Source: Microbacterium suwonense
GTDB lineage: Bacteria; Actinomycetota; Actinomycetes; Actinomycetales; Microbacteriaceae
Length of the DNA stretch: 64,000 bases
Assembly (NCBI RefSeq): GCF_030296555.1
Contig: NZ_AP027728.1
Span: forward strand, 434,001-498,000
Reading direction: 5' to 3'
The notes under the pieces were generated by a model. That model saw only the letters and a program-made list of their open reading frames with translations. It searched no databases and was not told the origin of the DNA. A program made the translations under genes and the position numbers. Below are positions 26,836 through 36,604 of this stretch, piece after piece (the stretch's first letter is position 1; each line of letters starts with the position of its first letter).

Positions 26836-29066
26836 GTTCCGACGTTACGCGCATCGGGGGAGGTGTGCGACGGGTTCTCGCGGCTCAGGCGCGAGGGCCA
26901 CCAGATCGCCCGGCCGATGTCGTGGCTCAGCGCCGGCACCAGCAGGGAGCGCACCACGAAGGTGTCCAGCAGCACGCCCAGCGCGACGATGAACGCGATC
27001 TGCACCAGGAAGAGGATCGGGATGACCGAGAGGGCTGCGAAGGTGGCGGCGAGCACGAGCCCCGCCGAGGTGATCACCCCGCCGGTCACAGCGAGACCGC
27101 GCAGGATGCCCTCGCGGGTGCCATGCAGCCGCGACTCCTCGCGCACGCGCGTCATGAGGAAGATGTTGTAGTCGATGCCCAGTGCGACCAGGAAGACGAA
27201 GCCGAACAGCGGCACCGCCGGATCCGCCCCGGGGAAATGGAACACCCCGTTGAACGTCACGGCGGCGATCCCCATCGCGGCGCCGAACGACAGCACTGTG
27301 GTGAGGATGAGCAGCACCGGCGCCAGCACGGCGCGCAGCAGCAGCATGAGGATGATCAGGATCACGCCGAGGATCACCGGGATGATCAGGTTGCGATCGT
27401 GGATCGACGCGGTGTTCGTGTCCACGGCGGTGGCGGTCACCCCGCCCACCAGCGCACCGGTTCCCTCCAGCGTCCGACGCAGATCCTGCACCGTGCGCTC
27501 GGCGGACGGCGAGTCCGCCGCATCGGTCAGCGTGCCCTGGAGCAGCACTCGGCCATCGACGACCGTGGGATCCGGAGCGGGGGTGCCGGGTGGACCGAAC
27601 GCGGTGACGCCGTCGGCGGTGACCGGAGCGCTGCCGGAGGGCGAGTCGGATGCGGTGACCGCGACGCCGTCGATGCCGTCGTCGTCGAGCAGCGCATCGG
27701 CGGCATCCTGCATCCCCGCCTCGTCGACGAGCACGTACACCGGGCTGCCCGAACCGCCGGGGAAGTGCTCGCCGAGCACCTGCTGCCCGTCGCGCGCCTC
27801 GGAGGCGCCGAGTACGAGATCCGACTGCGGCACGCCGGCGGCATCGAGCTGTACGAGCCCGACGGCGGCGATCGCCAGCACGAGGGCCGTCGAGATCCAG
27901 ATCACCCGGGGACGCCGGCGGATGCTGCGGGCCAGGCGCGGCCAGAGGCCGGGAGCGTCCAGCGGGCTGGCGTCTGCGACGCGGTCGGGGTCGTAGGCGG
28001 GGCGGCGGGGCCAGAACGCCGCCCGCCCGAACAGACCCAGCAGGGCGGGCAGGAGCGTGAGGGCGGCGAGCATGGCGAATACGATGCCGATCGCGGCCAC
28101 GGGACCGAGGGTGCTGTTGGATTTCAGGTCGCTCAGCAGCAGGCACAGCAGGCCCGCGATCACCGTCCCGCCGGAGGCGAGGATCGGCTCGAACGCGCCC
28201 TTCCACGCCGCGCCGACCGCCTGCCAGCGGTTCTGCGTCGCATGCAGCTCCTCGCGGAAGCGCGCGACCAGCAGCAGCGAATAGTCCGTCGCGGCGCCGA
28301 TGACGAGGATGAACAGGATGCCCTGGGTCTGCCCGCTCAGCAGCAGGATGCCGAACTTCGCCGCCCACCACACCACCAGCAGCGCCACGCACAGTGCGAA
28401 CAGGCTGGTGCTGAGCACGACGATCGGCAGCAGCAGGGAGCGGTAGACGATGACGAGGATCACCAGCACGGCCAGCAGTGCCACCAGCAGCAGGATGCCG
28501 TCGATGCCTGCGAACCCGGCGATGAGGTCTGCGGTGAACCCGGCGGGCCCGGTGATGTGCACTGTGACGCCGTCGGGAACCGCGGCGCGCAGATCCGCCG
28601 ACAGCGCAGCGGACACATCGCCGACGTCGGTGTCGGCGTCGATGGGAACGAACGCCTGCGCCGCTAGGGCGCCTTCGGAGACGATCACGGGCGAGGACTC
28701 GTCCTTCACCCCTTCCGCGGTGACGGCGTCGTCCAGCGCGGCAGTGAGCTTCTGGTGCAGAGCGTCGTCGATCTCGGCATCCGATTCGAAGACCACCACG
28801 GCCGGTATCGAGTCGGTGCCGAGGAAGTCATCGAGCGCCTTCTGCACCTCGGTGGCGGGGGCCGAATCGGGCAGATACGCGGTGCGGTCGTTCGAGGAGA
28901 CCTCGTCGATCCTGCCGAACAACGGCCCGCCGAGACCTGCACCGGCGAGCCAGAGCAGGATCACCGCGGCCGAGATCAGCGCGCGAACCGTCCGGTGGCG
29001 GTCCCGGTGGCGATCCTTCCGGTGGCGATCCTGTCGGGATGCGCGCAGCTCCGCTCTCGTCGTCAT
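26832..29066 (-). CDS. MMPL/RND family transporter
   Basis: 744 residues from ATG 29066. It starts with a His/Arg-rich cytoplasmic tail (RQDRHRKDRHRDRHR) and one TM segment, then a periplasmic-type loop of about 150 residues, five TM segments (LLLVALLAVLVILVIVYRSL, ATDYSLLLVARF), a second loop and TM block (LGIDYNIFLMTRVREE). The paired GAATDYSLLLVARF and ALGIDYNIFLMTRV motifs are the proton-relay and core helices of MMPL proteins. The substrate is unknown; relatives export lipids or hydrophobic drugs. Confidence 0.92.
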   Translation of the reverse strand: MTTRAELRASRQDRHRKDRHRDRHRTVRALISAAVILLWLAGAGLGGPLFGRIDEVSSNDRTAYLPDSAPATEVQKALDDFLGTDSIPAVVVFESDAEIDDALHQKLTAALDDAVTAEGVKDESSPVIVSEGALAAQAFVPIDADTDVGDVSAALSADLRAAVPDGVTVHITGPAGFTADLIAGFAGIDGILLLVALLAVLVILVIVYRSLLLPIVVLSTSLFALCVALLVVWWAAKFGILLLSGQTQGILFILVIGAATDYSLLLVARFREELHATQNRWQAVGAAWKGAFEPILASGGTVIAGLLCLLLSDLKSNSTLGPVAAIGIVFAMLAALTLLPALLGLFGRAAFWPRRPAYDPDRVADASPLDAPGLWPRLARSIRRRPRVIWISTALVLAIAAVGLVQLDAAGVPQSDLVLGASEARDGQQVLGEHFPGGSGSPVYVLVDEAGMQDAADALLDDDGIDGVAVTASDSPSGSAPVTADGVTAFGPPGTPAPDPTVVDGRVLLQGTLTDAADSPSAERTVQDLRRTLEGTGALVGGVTATAVDTNTASIHDRNLIIPVILGVILIILMLLLRAVLAPVLLILTTVLSFGAAMGIAAVTFNGVFHFPGADPAVPLFGFVFLVALGIDYNIFLMTRVREESRLHGTREGILRGLAVTGGVITSAGLVLAATFAALSVIPILFLVQIAFIVALGVLLDTFVVRSLLVPALSHDIGRAIWWPSRLSRENPSHTSPDARNVGT

Positions 29067-29177
29067 GTGGTCTCCCCTGTCCCTCGCACATGTCTGTCCC
29101 CGTGCACATGCGGACGTGGCAACGCTACACCGGGACTCCGCCGCCTCCCACGTGCGCACGGAGCATAGAGTGTGTTC

Positions 29178-29339
29178 ATGGAGAAGAGTCGACCGGGTGG
29201 GCCCGAGCGGCCGGCGGCCGTCGAGGCCGAGCAGGCGCTCCGTGAGGCGGATGCCGCCGCCGAGGCTGCGAAGACGGAAGCGGAGCGCTGGGGCGGCGCC
29301 GACAAGCTGCCCTCCGAGCCGGAGAAGCGCTTCTGGTGA
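29178..29339 (+). CDS. Small hypothetical protein (53 residues)
   Basis: ATG 29178 to TGA 29339. Sequence is highly charged and helical: EAEQALREADAAAEAAKTEA then ADKLPSEPEKRFW. It fills the spacer between the divergent MMPL gene and the dnaE2 3' end. The codon pattern is like that of its neighbours and the amino-acid content is coherent, which supports it being a true small gene. I do not recognise a family, and no strong ribosome binding site is seen. Confidence 0.5.
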   Translation: MEKSRPGGPERPAAVEAEQALREADAAAEAAKTEAERWGGADKLPSEPEKRFW

Positions 29340-29358
29340 TCCCGGTTCGGGTACCCGC

Positions 29359-32300
29359 TCACCGGAAGTCCCGGGAGCGGTGCGCGAGGCCGGTGCGCAG
29401 ATCCTCGAAGGCATCGGCGAGCACGTTCGACACGCCCTCGGGGGAGCGCTCCAGGATGCCGCGCACGATGAGCGCGGGCGAATCGCGGGCGATGCGCCGG
29501 TAGCGCCCCCACACGCCGGTCGAGCAGATCACGTTCACCAGGCCGTGCTCGTCCTCCAGGTTCAGGAAGGTGATGCCGCTGGCGGTGGCCGGGCGCTGCC
29601 GGTGCGTGACGACCCCGGCCACCTCGATGCGCCGTCCCGGCTCGTGGATGCGCAGCTGGGCGGAGTCCAGCACTCCCCGTTCCGTCAGGCCAGCACGCAG
29701 ATGCGCCATCGGATGATCGTCCGTGGAGACGCCGGTGGCCCACAGATCCGCAGCCAGGCGCTCGTATCCGCTCTGATCCGCGAACAGCGGCGGCTGCACG
29801 GCGACAGCGGTGCCCGGCAGGAAGCGGGCGCGGTCGGCGGCGGCGGCGCCGGCCTGCCAGATCGCCTCGCGTCTGCTCAGGCCCAGGCATTCGAACGCCC
29901 CGGCGGTGGCCAGTGCCTCCAGGTGGGCAGTGGTGGCATCCGTGCGCCGCACCAGGTCGTGCAGATCACGGAACGGACCGTGTCGTTCACGTGAGGCGAC
30001 GATCCTCCCGGCCAGCTTCTCGCCGATCCCGCGGATGCCGGAAAGGCCCAGTCGCACGGCGAACCGACCGTCGCGGCGATGCGCCGCCGACTCGTCCGGG
30101 GCCGTGCGGTCGAATGCGCCCACCGGGGGCTGCGGCACGGTGAGACAGGAGTCCAGACCGGTGGGCGCCGTACCCTCCTCGATCCGCTCCAGACCGTCCA
30201 GTGCACCGGAGAGATGCAGTTGCGGTCGCAGCACGCGCACACCGTGATGGCGGGCGTCGGCGGTGAGCGAGGACGCCGAGTAGAAGCCCATCGGCTGGGA
30301 GCGCAGCAGCCCGGCCAGGAACGCCGCCGGATAGTGCAGCTTCAGCCACGAGCTGGCGTAGACGAGCAGCGCGAAGGACAGCGAGTGCGACTCGGCGAAG
30401 CCGAAGTTCGAGAACGCCTGGATCTGCGCATAGATGCGATCGGCCGTCTCCTCGCTCAGGCCCTTCGCGCGCATGCCCTCGTACAGCGAGTCCCGGATCC
30501 GGTCGATCCGCTCCAGCCCGCGCTTGGAGCCCATCGCCCGGCGCAGCAGATCAGCCTCGTCGGCGGTGCAGTCGCCCAGCACCGTCGCCATCTGGATCAG
30601 CTGCTCCTGGAACACCGGGATGCCCAGGGTGCGCCCCAGCACCTGCTTCAGCGCCGGATGCGCATAGGTCACCTCGTCCTGCCCCAGCTTGCGCCGCACG
30701 AACGGGTGCACGGCGCCACCCTGGATGGGGCCCGGACGGATCAGCGCGATCTGGATCGCCAGCTCGTAGAACTCCCGGGGCTGCAGACGCGGCAGCAGCC
30801 CCATCTGCGCACGCGACTCCACCTGGAACACCCCGATCGAATCGGCCCGGCAGAGCATGTCGTACACCGCCTGCTCCTCCTTGGGGATGTCGTCCAGCGT
30901 CCAGACCTCGCCGGTGGCCTCGGCGATCAGATCGAAGCAGTGCCGCAGCGCCGACAGCATCCCGAGCCCCAGCAGGTCGAACTTCACCAGCCCCATCCAG
31001 GCTGCGTCGTCCTTGTCCCACTGGATCACCGTGCGGTCCTGCATGCGGGCGTGCTCCACCGGCACCACCTCGCCGACCGGCTGGGCGGTGAGCACCATCC
31101 CGCCGGAGTGGATGCCCAGGTGTCGCGGCGCCTTCAGCAGCTCACCGGCATAGGCCAGCACATCGGCCGGGATGTCGCTGCCCTCGGCGGCCTCGATCCC
31201 CGCACTCCACCCGTCGACCTGCTTCGACCAGGCGTCCTGCTGGCCCGGGGAGTGCCCGAGTGCCCTGGCCATGTCGCGCACGGCGTTCTTCGGCCGGTAC
31301 TGGATGACGTTCGCGACCTGCGCGGCGCGCTCGCGGCCGTAGGTGCGGTAGACCCACTGGATGATCTCCTCCCGGCGGCTGGAGTCGAAGTCCACATCGA
31401 TGTCGGGTTCCTCGTTGCGGGTGGTGGCCAGGAACCGCTCGAAGGGCAGCCCGTACAGGATCGGGTCGACCGCAGTGATGCCCAGCAGGTAGCAGACCGC
31501 GCTCGCCGCCGCCGACCCGCGGCCCTGGCAGAGGATGCCGCGGCGCCTGGCCTCCTCGACGATTCCGTGCACGATGAGGAAGTAGCCGGGGAAGTCCTTC
31601 TCGGCGATGACGTTCAGCTCGCGTTCGATGCGGCTGCGGCCGGCGGCGTCCAGGCGGGGATACTTCGCAGGCACCGCCTGCCAGACGAGCGCGCGCAGAT
31701 GACTCATCGGCGTCTCGCCCTCGGGCACCTCCAGCTGCGGCAGTGCCGGCTTGGCGCGCCGCAGCGGGAAGGCGCACTCCCCGGCGATGCGCAGACCGTT
31801 CGAGATCGCACCAGGGTATCGGCGGAAGCGCTCGGTCATCTCGGCGCCGCTGCGCAGATGCGCCGACCCGTGTGCGGGCAGCCAGCCGTCGAGGTCGTCC
31901 ATGCTGCGGGTGGCGCGCACTGCGGCGATGGCCTCGGCGAGTCCGGCCTTTCCGGGCGTCGCGTAGTGCACGTTGCCGGTGGCGACGACCGGCAGCTGCA
32001 GGTCTGCGGCGAGCAGTGCGAGGGCGTCGTTGCGACGACTGTCGAGTGGATCGCCATGGTCGAGCAGCTCGACGGCCACCCGGTCCTGGCCGAACAGGTC
32101 GACCAGCCGGCGCAGTGGTGTCTCGGCGTCGCCGCGGTCGAGCCCCTGGCGCACACCGCCCTTTCGGCATCCGGTCAGAATCGTCCAGTGCCCTCCGGCG
32201 GCGGAGACGAGATCGTCCAGATCGTAGAGCGGCCGGCCCTTCTCGCCGCCGCGCAGCTGAGCGCGGGTGATGGCACCCGCGAGCCGGTGGTACCCCTCGA

Positions 32301-32769
32301 CGCCGTTCGCCAGCACGAGCAGATGCTCGCCGAGCGGGTCGGGAGCACCGTTTCGGCCGGGGGACGGCTTCCCGTCCGAGGCCCCCAGTGACAGCTCCGC
32401 ACCGAAGACGGTCCGCACGCCGGTGAGCTCGGCGGCCTCGGCGAAGCGGGCCGCGCCGTAGAAGCCGTCGTGGTCGGTGATCGCCAGCGCTGCCAGGCCC
32501 AGTGCTTCGGCCTCGGCCAGCAGCTCGTCGGGGGAGGAGGCGCCGTCGAGGAAGGAGTACGACGAGTGCGCGTGCAGCTCGGCGTACGGCACGGCGCTCT
32601 CGGGGCGGGACACGGCGGGAGGGGACGCCGGCGGCCGGTGTCTGCTCAGCGGAGTGGGCGCATTGCGCGACGTGGTCGGCTCGGCGGATGTCGGGGCCGG
32701 ATCCGTTGGCGCGTTCAGAGTGCGCTCCAGCTCGCTCCAGGAGAGCCGGGGGCCGTTGTTCCAGCCCAT
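29359..32769 (-). CDS. dnaE2: Error-prone DNA polymerase DnaE2
   Basis: 1136 residues. The N-terminal PHP domain reads YAELHAHSSYSFLDGASSP (residues about 53-71) and the polymerase active site contains EPDIDVDFDSSRREEIIQWV. A C-terminal OB-fold (RRIEVAGVVTHRQRPATASG) is present. DnaE2 is the polymerase subunit of the ImuA'-ImuB-DnaE2 mutasome that performs lesion bypass during the SOS response. The ATG at 32769 overlaps the imuB stop as ATGA. About 50 residues of Pro/Ala-rich sequence precede the PHP domain. Confidence 0.95.
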   Translation of the reverse strand: MGWNNGPRLSWSELERTLNAPTDPAPTSAEPTTSRNAPTPLSRHRPPASPPAVSRPESAVPYAELHAHSSYSFLDGASSPDELLAEAEALGLAALAITDHDGFYGAARFAEAAELTGVRTVFGAELSLGASDGKPSPGRNGAPDPLGEHLLVLANGVEGYHRLAGAITRAQLRGGEKGRPLYDLDDLVSAAGGHWTILTGCRKGGVRQGLDRGDAETPLRRLVDLFGQDRVAVELLDHGDPLDSRRNDALALLAADLQLPVVATGNVHYATPGKAGLAEAIAAVRATRSMDDLDGWLPAHGSAHLRSGAEMTERFRRYPGAISNGLRIAGECAFPLRRAKPALPQLEVPEGETPMSHLRALVWQAVPAKYPRLDAAGRSRIERELNVIAEKDFPGYFLIVHGIVEEARRRGILCQGRGSAAASAVCYLLGITAVDPILYGLPFERFLATTRNEEPDIDVDFDSSRREEIIQWVYRTYGRERAAQVANVIQYRPKNAVRDMARALGHSPGQQDAWSKQVDGWSAGIEAAEGSDIPADVLAYAGELLKAPRHLGIHSGGMVLTAQPVGEVVPVEHARMQDRTVIQWDKDDAAWMGLVKFDLLGLGMLSALRHCFDLIAEATGEVWTLDDIPKEEQAVYDMLCRADSIGVFQVESRAQMGLLPRLQPREFYELAIQIALIRPGPIQGGAVHPFVRRKLGQDEVTYAHPALKQVLGRTLGIPVFQEQLIQMATVLGDCTADEADLLRRAMGSKRGLERIDRIRDSLYEGMRAKGLSEETADRIYAQIQAFSNFGFAESHSLSFALLVYASSWLKLHYPAAFLAGLLRSQPMGFYSASSLTADARHHGVRVLRPQLHLSGALDGLERIEEGTAPTGLDSCLTVPQPPVGAFDRTAPDESAAHRRDGRFAVRLGLSGIRGIGEKLAGRIVASRERHGPFRDLHDLVRRTDATTAHLEALATAGAFECLGLSRREAIWQAGAAAADRARFLPGTAVAVQPPLFADQSGYERLAADLWATGVSTDDHPMAHLRAGLTERGVLDSAQLRIHEPGRRIEVAGVVTHRQRPATASGITFLNLEDEHGLVNVICSTGVWGRYRRIARDSPALIVRGILERSPEGVSNVLADAFEDLRTGLAHRSRDFR

Positions 32770-34313
32770 CAGCGGTACCGCCCCTCGGCCCACCAGGCGC
32801 CGTCGGAGTGCAGCACCAGCCAGGCGCGATGCTGTGCGTCGAGCAGCTGGAAGCGATGACCCGACCGGCTGCGGGCGGCATCCCAGCGATGTTCGTGCAC
32901 CGGCCAGGGGCCCGCCCAGCCGATCACCTCGCTGTCGTCGATGAGCGCAGGAGGGCAGGAGATCTCACCGCGGGTGCCGATGCTGATCGCCGCGCCTTCC
33001 GCGCCGGTCACACGCACCGGGCGCATCGGACTGTAGACCTCGGCGGGCAGCGGGGCAGGCAGACTCCCCGGCCAGGGCTGTGCGGGGTCGCGCTCCACGA
33101 CCGGACGCTCGCCCCACGGCGTCAGCACCTGCCGGTCGGCGAGCAGACGCCCGCCCGAGAGGGCGGCCGTGGCCACTCCGGTGTGTCCGAGCAGCGTCTG
33201 CACGCGCGAGACGGCGTGGTGCAGGCGCTCATCCGTTCCGGAGCCGAACAGCCCGGGCTGATGATGCGCGGCATCGTCCACTGCGACAGGGGCGATGCGC
33301 ACCCCGACGATCCCGCGGAAGGCGCGCGCGGCATCGGCGTCCTCCCCGGGCCTCGAGTCCGCGGCGAGCGACTCGAGCTGCCAGCGCACCCGGTCGACGA
33401 GGTCACCGGCATCGAAGCAGGTCGGGTGCAGCCAGGTGCGCGAGAACACGGCACCGTCGTCGTCGGTGAGATCGATGCGTACCTCGGTGCACACCGCGGA
33501 CGCGTCGGCGAGGGCCAGCATCACGGCATCCGTCGTCTGCCGCACGGCGAAGGCGATCTGATCGGACTGCCCCAGCGGTGTCTCGAACGCCGCTTCCTCG
33601 CCAGCTGCGGATCGGGGGTCGCGGCTGCAGCGGCCGGGAGTCAGCACCGCGCGCCAGGGCGTGCAGCCGGGCGCCGTGCTCGCCGAAGCGCTCCCGCACC
33701 GCCACGGCCTCCAGCGCTGCGAACCCGCCGAGCGTGGAGATGCCCAGGCGCCGCAGCAGATCCGCCAGCTCCGGCTCTCCGAGCACAGCCAGGGGAAGCG
33801 GGGCGAGGAAGGCGCGCGCCTGACCCGTCGGGATCACCGCACACTTCGCGTCGGCGGCGCCGCGGGCCGCCAGCTCGGCGGTGAAAACCCCGTCTGCGAC
33901 GCCCACTCTGACCTCCGCGTAGCCGGCCTCGGCGAGGATTTCCCGCAGCGCCGTCGCCGCGGACTCCTCGCCGCCGTGGTAGCGCGAGATGCCGCGCGAG
34001 CGGAGTGCGGCCAGTCCCGGGCGCAGCAACTGCACGCCAGGGGCGTTCTCGTCGATCAGTCGCAGCACCGGCAGGAAGGCGCGCTCGTCCTGCGCGGTGT
34101 CGTGCGGCAGCATCCGCAGCGAGGGCAGCCTGCTCTGCGCCAGCCGCCGCCGTTGCCCGACGCGCACTCCATGCTCCCGCGCCGATTCCGTGCAGGCCGT
34201 GACCACCCCGCCATGCACGAGAGCGGTGGGCGGATGCGGGGAGCGGCGCCCAGAGCAGCGCGCAGCGGCCAGTCGGGAAACCACAGCACGTGCATCCGCA
34301 CAGGGGCGTCCAT
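32769..34313 (-). CDS. imuB: DNA polymerase Y-family protein ImuB (two frame changes in this sequence)
   Basis: Starts MDAPVRMHVLWFPDWPLRAA at 34313 and ends GAWWAEGRYR at 32769; 514 residues when repaired. The frame shifts at GGGG 34238-34241 (one missing base) and again at GGGGG 33614-33618 (one extra or two missing bases). Middle segments LLRPGLAALRSRGISRYHGG and LLRRLGISTLGGFAALEA are typical of ImuB. ImuB is a catalytically inactive Y-family protein that bridges DnaE2, ImuA' and the beta clamp. The gene couples to both neighbours by ATGA overlaps. Confidence 0.85.
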
Positions 34314-35021
34314 CACGCCACCGCCCAGCGGGGATGGGCGGGCAGGGGTGCAGCCGCAGGCGCGGCCTGGACGTCGCCGAGCCCACCGGGCGCTGCACGC
34401 GCAGGCTCTGCGGACGCGGGGCGGATCGGGTCTGCGCGGTCACCGTCACCGTGCGCTCGGACAGCAGACCCCACCCTCGCCCAGGCCCTCCCAATGCGGG
34501 TCGTGCAAAGTGATCAGCCCCTCGCCCTGCGGCCAGGGGGAGGTGGACAGCACGGTGCAGCCGCGATCGCGCAGCCGGGCGGTCAGCCGCGCGGCATCCG
34601 CATCCCGCACCGCCGAGAGCGGGTTGACGGCGATCAGCGGAACCACCTCGGCCAATGCCGAGACGACGGCCAGCCACCGCTGCGCCGGCGAGGGCACCAG
34701 GATCAGCCGGGACAGATCAATGCCGAAAGCGGTGGCGGCCTCGAGCCCGAGGGCGGGCATGCCCACTGCGGCGCACCAGCTACCGCGTTGCGAGACCGCG
34801 CCCATCAGGGCGAAGAGCAGACTCGGCGACGGCGAGATCGAGTACACCGTGCCAGTCTGCAGCCCCTGATCGGGGAGCAGATCCTGCAGCGCGGGAGGCA
34901 GCGGCAGCGTCGCATCATCGCTGCGACGGCGCTGCATGCGCCCGATCTCCCGGCGCAGTCGCACAATGTCTCCCGCGCGCTCATCGGCGGGGGAGAGCGC
35001 CGTGATCGTCCTGATCCCCAT
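34313..35021 (-). CDS. imuA: RecA-like mutasome protein ImuA' (two frame changes in this sequence)
   Basis: From ATG 35021 (MGIRTITALSPADERAGDIV) the frame runs to HDPHWEGLGEG, then one missing base at 34474-34476 and another at 34377-34378 must be restored to reach the stop at 34313, which overlaps the imuB start. The repaired protein is 236 residues. LPPALQDLLPDQGLQTGTVY and SLLFALMGAVSQRGSWCAAV correspond to the degenerate RecA-like core. ImuA' helps assemble the DnaE2 mutasome. I see no good LexA box in the 134 bases to the next gene. Confidence 0.8.
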
Positions 35022-35105
35022 GCATCCATCCTCGAAGAAAGATTCGAACAATTCAAGTACGCATCGAAGACTAGATCGCACATCCGACATTGTGAAACCG
35101 GACGG

Positions 35106-35114
35106 TTATCCACA
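35106..35114 (+). promoter_or_regulatory. Exact DnaA-box match TTATCCACA
   Basis: A single perfect match to the DnaA box consensus lies in the spacer between divergent imuA and the prepilin peptidase gene. No second box is nearby, so it is not an origin. It may be a DnaA titration or regulatory site, or chance. Confidence 0.35.
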
Positions 35115-35155
35115 GGCCTCCGCGAGGGCATCGCGAACTCCTCTACTCTGCGAAC

Positions 35156-35626
35156 ATGACCTTCCACGCCGCCGCCGTGCTGCTCGTGCACCTGGTGCTG
35201 GCGGGAGTAGGACTGTGGCTGCTGGTGATCGATGCGCGCACGCACCGGCTGCCCAATCGCATCGTGCTTCCCACGCTCGGCGCGCTGATCGTGCTGGTGA
35301 TCGTCGAGGCGCTGGCGACGGGCGAGGCCGGCCGGATGCTGCGCGCACTGCTCGGCGGGCTCGCCCTCGGCGCCTTCTACGCCGCCATGCACCTGGGTTC
35401 GCGACGGGGGATGGGCGGCGGCGATGTGAAACTCGCCGCCGTGATCGGACTGGTGCTCGCCTGGCACGGCTGGTGGACGCTGCTGCTGGGAGCGGCCGCG
35501 GCCTTCATCCTCGGGGCGCTGTTCGCGATCGTGTTGATGCTGCTGCGGCGGGCGAACCGATCCACGCGCATCGCGTTCGGGCCGTGGATGATCCTCGGCG
35601 CGGCGCTCGCGATCGCGGGGACCTGA
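35156..35626 (+). CDS. A24 family prepilin peptidase-like membrane protein
   Basis: 156 residues. The catalytic aspartates are in LLVIDARTHRLPNRIVLPTL (D near residue 26) and RGMGGGDVKLAAVIGLVLAW (GGGDVKL, D near residue 91), within four or five TM helices. Length corresponds to the short form lacking the methylase domain, common in actinobacteria. It would cleave type IV pilin-like leader peptides; no pilin genes are in this window. Confidence 0.85.
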   Translation: MTFHAAAVLLVHLVLAGVGLWLLVIDARTHRLPNRIVLPTLGALIVLVIVEALATGEAGRMLRALLGGLALGAFYAAMHLGSRRGMGGGDVKLAAVIGLVLAWHGWWTLLLGAAAAFILGALFAIVLMLLRRANRSTRIAFGPWMILGAALAIAGT

Positions 35627-35677
35627 CGCGCGCGATGTGCTGGCATCGTCGTCCGCGTGGAGGACTATGGTGAGCAC

Positions 35678-35893
35678 ATGGCAATCGCACGACTTCACGG
35701 CGGCCCGCTCGACGGGCAGATCATCCCGCTCGATGACGCGGATCAGGACTCCCTGATCCTGCCCTACAGCGAAACCCAGCTGACCTATCAGCGCGAGGGC
35801 GATGCGACCAGCACCGGCGACCATGACGGTCCCACCGAGGTGGGCTTCCGGTATGTGGAGTCCAGCGACGACATCGTCCCCGGCGACGACTGA
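35678..35893 (+). CDS. Small acidic hypothetical protein
   Basis: 71 residues from ATG 35678 (MAIARLHGGPLDGQIIPLDD). The ending FRYVESSDDIVPGDD is strongly acidic. The GGPLDGQ motif recurs in small conserved actinobacterial proteins of unknown function. It lies four bases upstream of the CYTH gene start, so the two may be co-transcribed. No domain recognised. Confidence 0.65.
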   Translation: MAIARLHGGPLDGQIIPLDDADQDSLILPYSETQLTYQREGDATSTGDHDGPTEVGFRYVESSDDIVPGDD

Positions 35894-35896
35894 ACC

Positions 35897-36537
35897 GTGG
35901 CATCCGATCCTGCGGCGGATGCCGCCGGCGACCCGCAGCGCACCTTCGAGATCGAACGCAAGTACGACGCCGATGCCGACACCGCGCTGCCGGACTGGTC
36001 GCGCATTCCCGGCGTGACCGCAGTGAGCGCGGGCGAGCCGCGTGAGCTCGACGCGCGCTACTTCGACACGGCCGACCGCACCCTGGCCGGACACGGCATC
36101 GCGCTGCGGCGGCGCACCGGCGGCCCCGACGCCGGCTGGCACATCAAAGGGCCGCGGCAGGGTGATGGACGGCTGGAGCTGGGCTGGCCGCTGGACGAGG
36201 ACGGACGGATGCCGGATGCCGTCGCGCAGACCCTCGCGCAGTGGACCTCGGAGGAGCTGCATCCGATCGCCCGCATCGAGAACTCGCGTGTGGCCTACCG
36301 GCTGCGCGGCGCCGACGGTGTGATCGCCGAGTTCGTCGACGACCATGTGCGTGCCACAGACCTGCGCACCGGCATCCGCCGGGAGTGGCGGGAGTGGGAG
36401 ATGGAGCTGGGCGCCGGCGCTCCGGCCGGCGAAGCCGGTCGGGAGGCTTTCTTCGCCGCCGTCGAGCAGGCCGTCCTCGCCGCGGGGGTCGTCCGCCGTC
36501 ATCCGGATCCAAGCTCGCCCGCGCCCTCGGCGGCTGA
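35897..36537 (+). CDS. CYTH domain protein (frameshifted near the 3' end)
   Basis: GTG 35897. The CYTH start RTFEIERKYDADADTALPDW, ARYFDTADRTLAGHGIALRR, HIKGPRQGDGRLELGWPL and WREWEMELG give the triphosphate-tunnel fold with its EIERK signature. In the frame as sequenced the protein runs on to 36703 through non-coding-like repeats; with one base added near 36505-36511 it ends SKLARALGG at 36537 (213 residues), a typical end for these proteins, which belong to the thiamine/inorganic triphosphatase class. The short version is preferred. Confidence 0.8.
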
Positions 36538-36564
36538 CACCGCAGCCTCACCTCACGCGCACCT

Positions 36565-36600
36565 CACGTGTACTTCCACGTGCACTCCCACGTGTACCTC
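36565..36600. repeat. Three CACGTG palindromes at exact 12-bp spacing
   Basis: CACGTG occurs at 36565-36570, 36577-36582 and 36589-36594, each followed by a related T/C-rich hexamer (TACTTC, CACTCC, TACCTC). It lies between the CYTH stop and a nested terminator, in a spacer between convergent genes. No function can be read from the sequence. Confidence 0.7.
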
Positions 36601-36604
36601 CGTC

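Noticed and set aside
30079..32391. Long + strand frame (770 codons) within dnaE2
   Set aside because: Antisense of a certain gene; composition is a mirror of the dnaE2 codons.
35044..35060. LexA (SOS) box upstream of imuA: TTCGAACAATTCAAGT
   Set aside because: It has only the GAAC half of the actinobacterial GAAC-N4-GTTC site; the second half reads CAAG.
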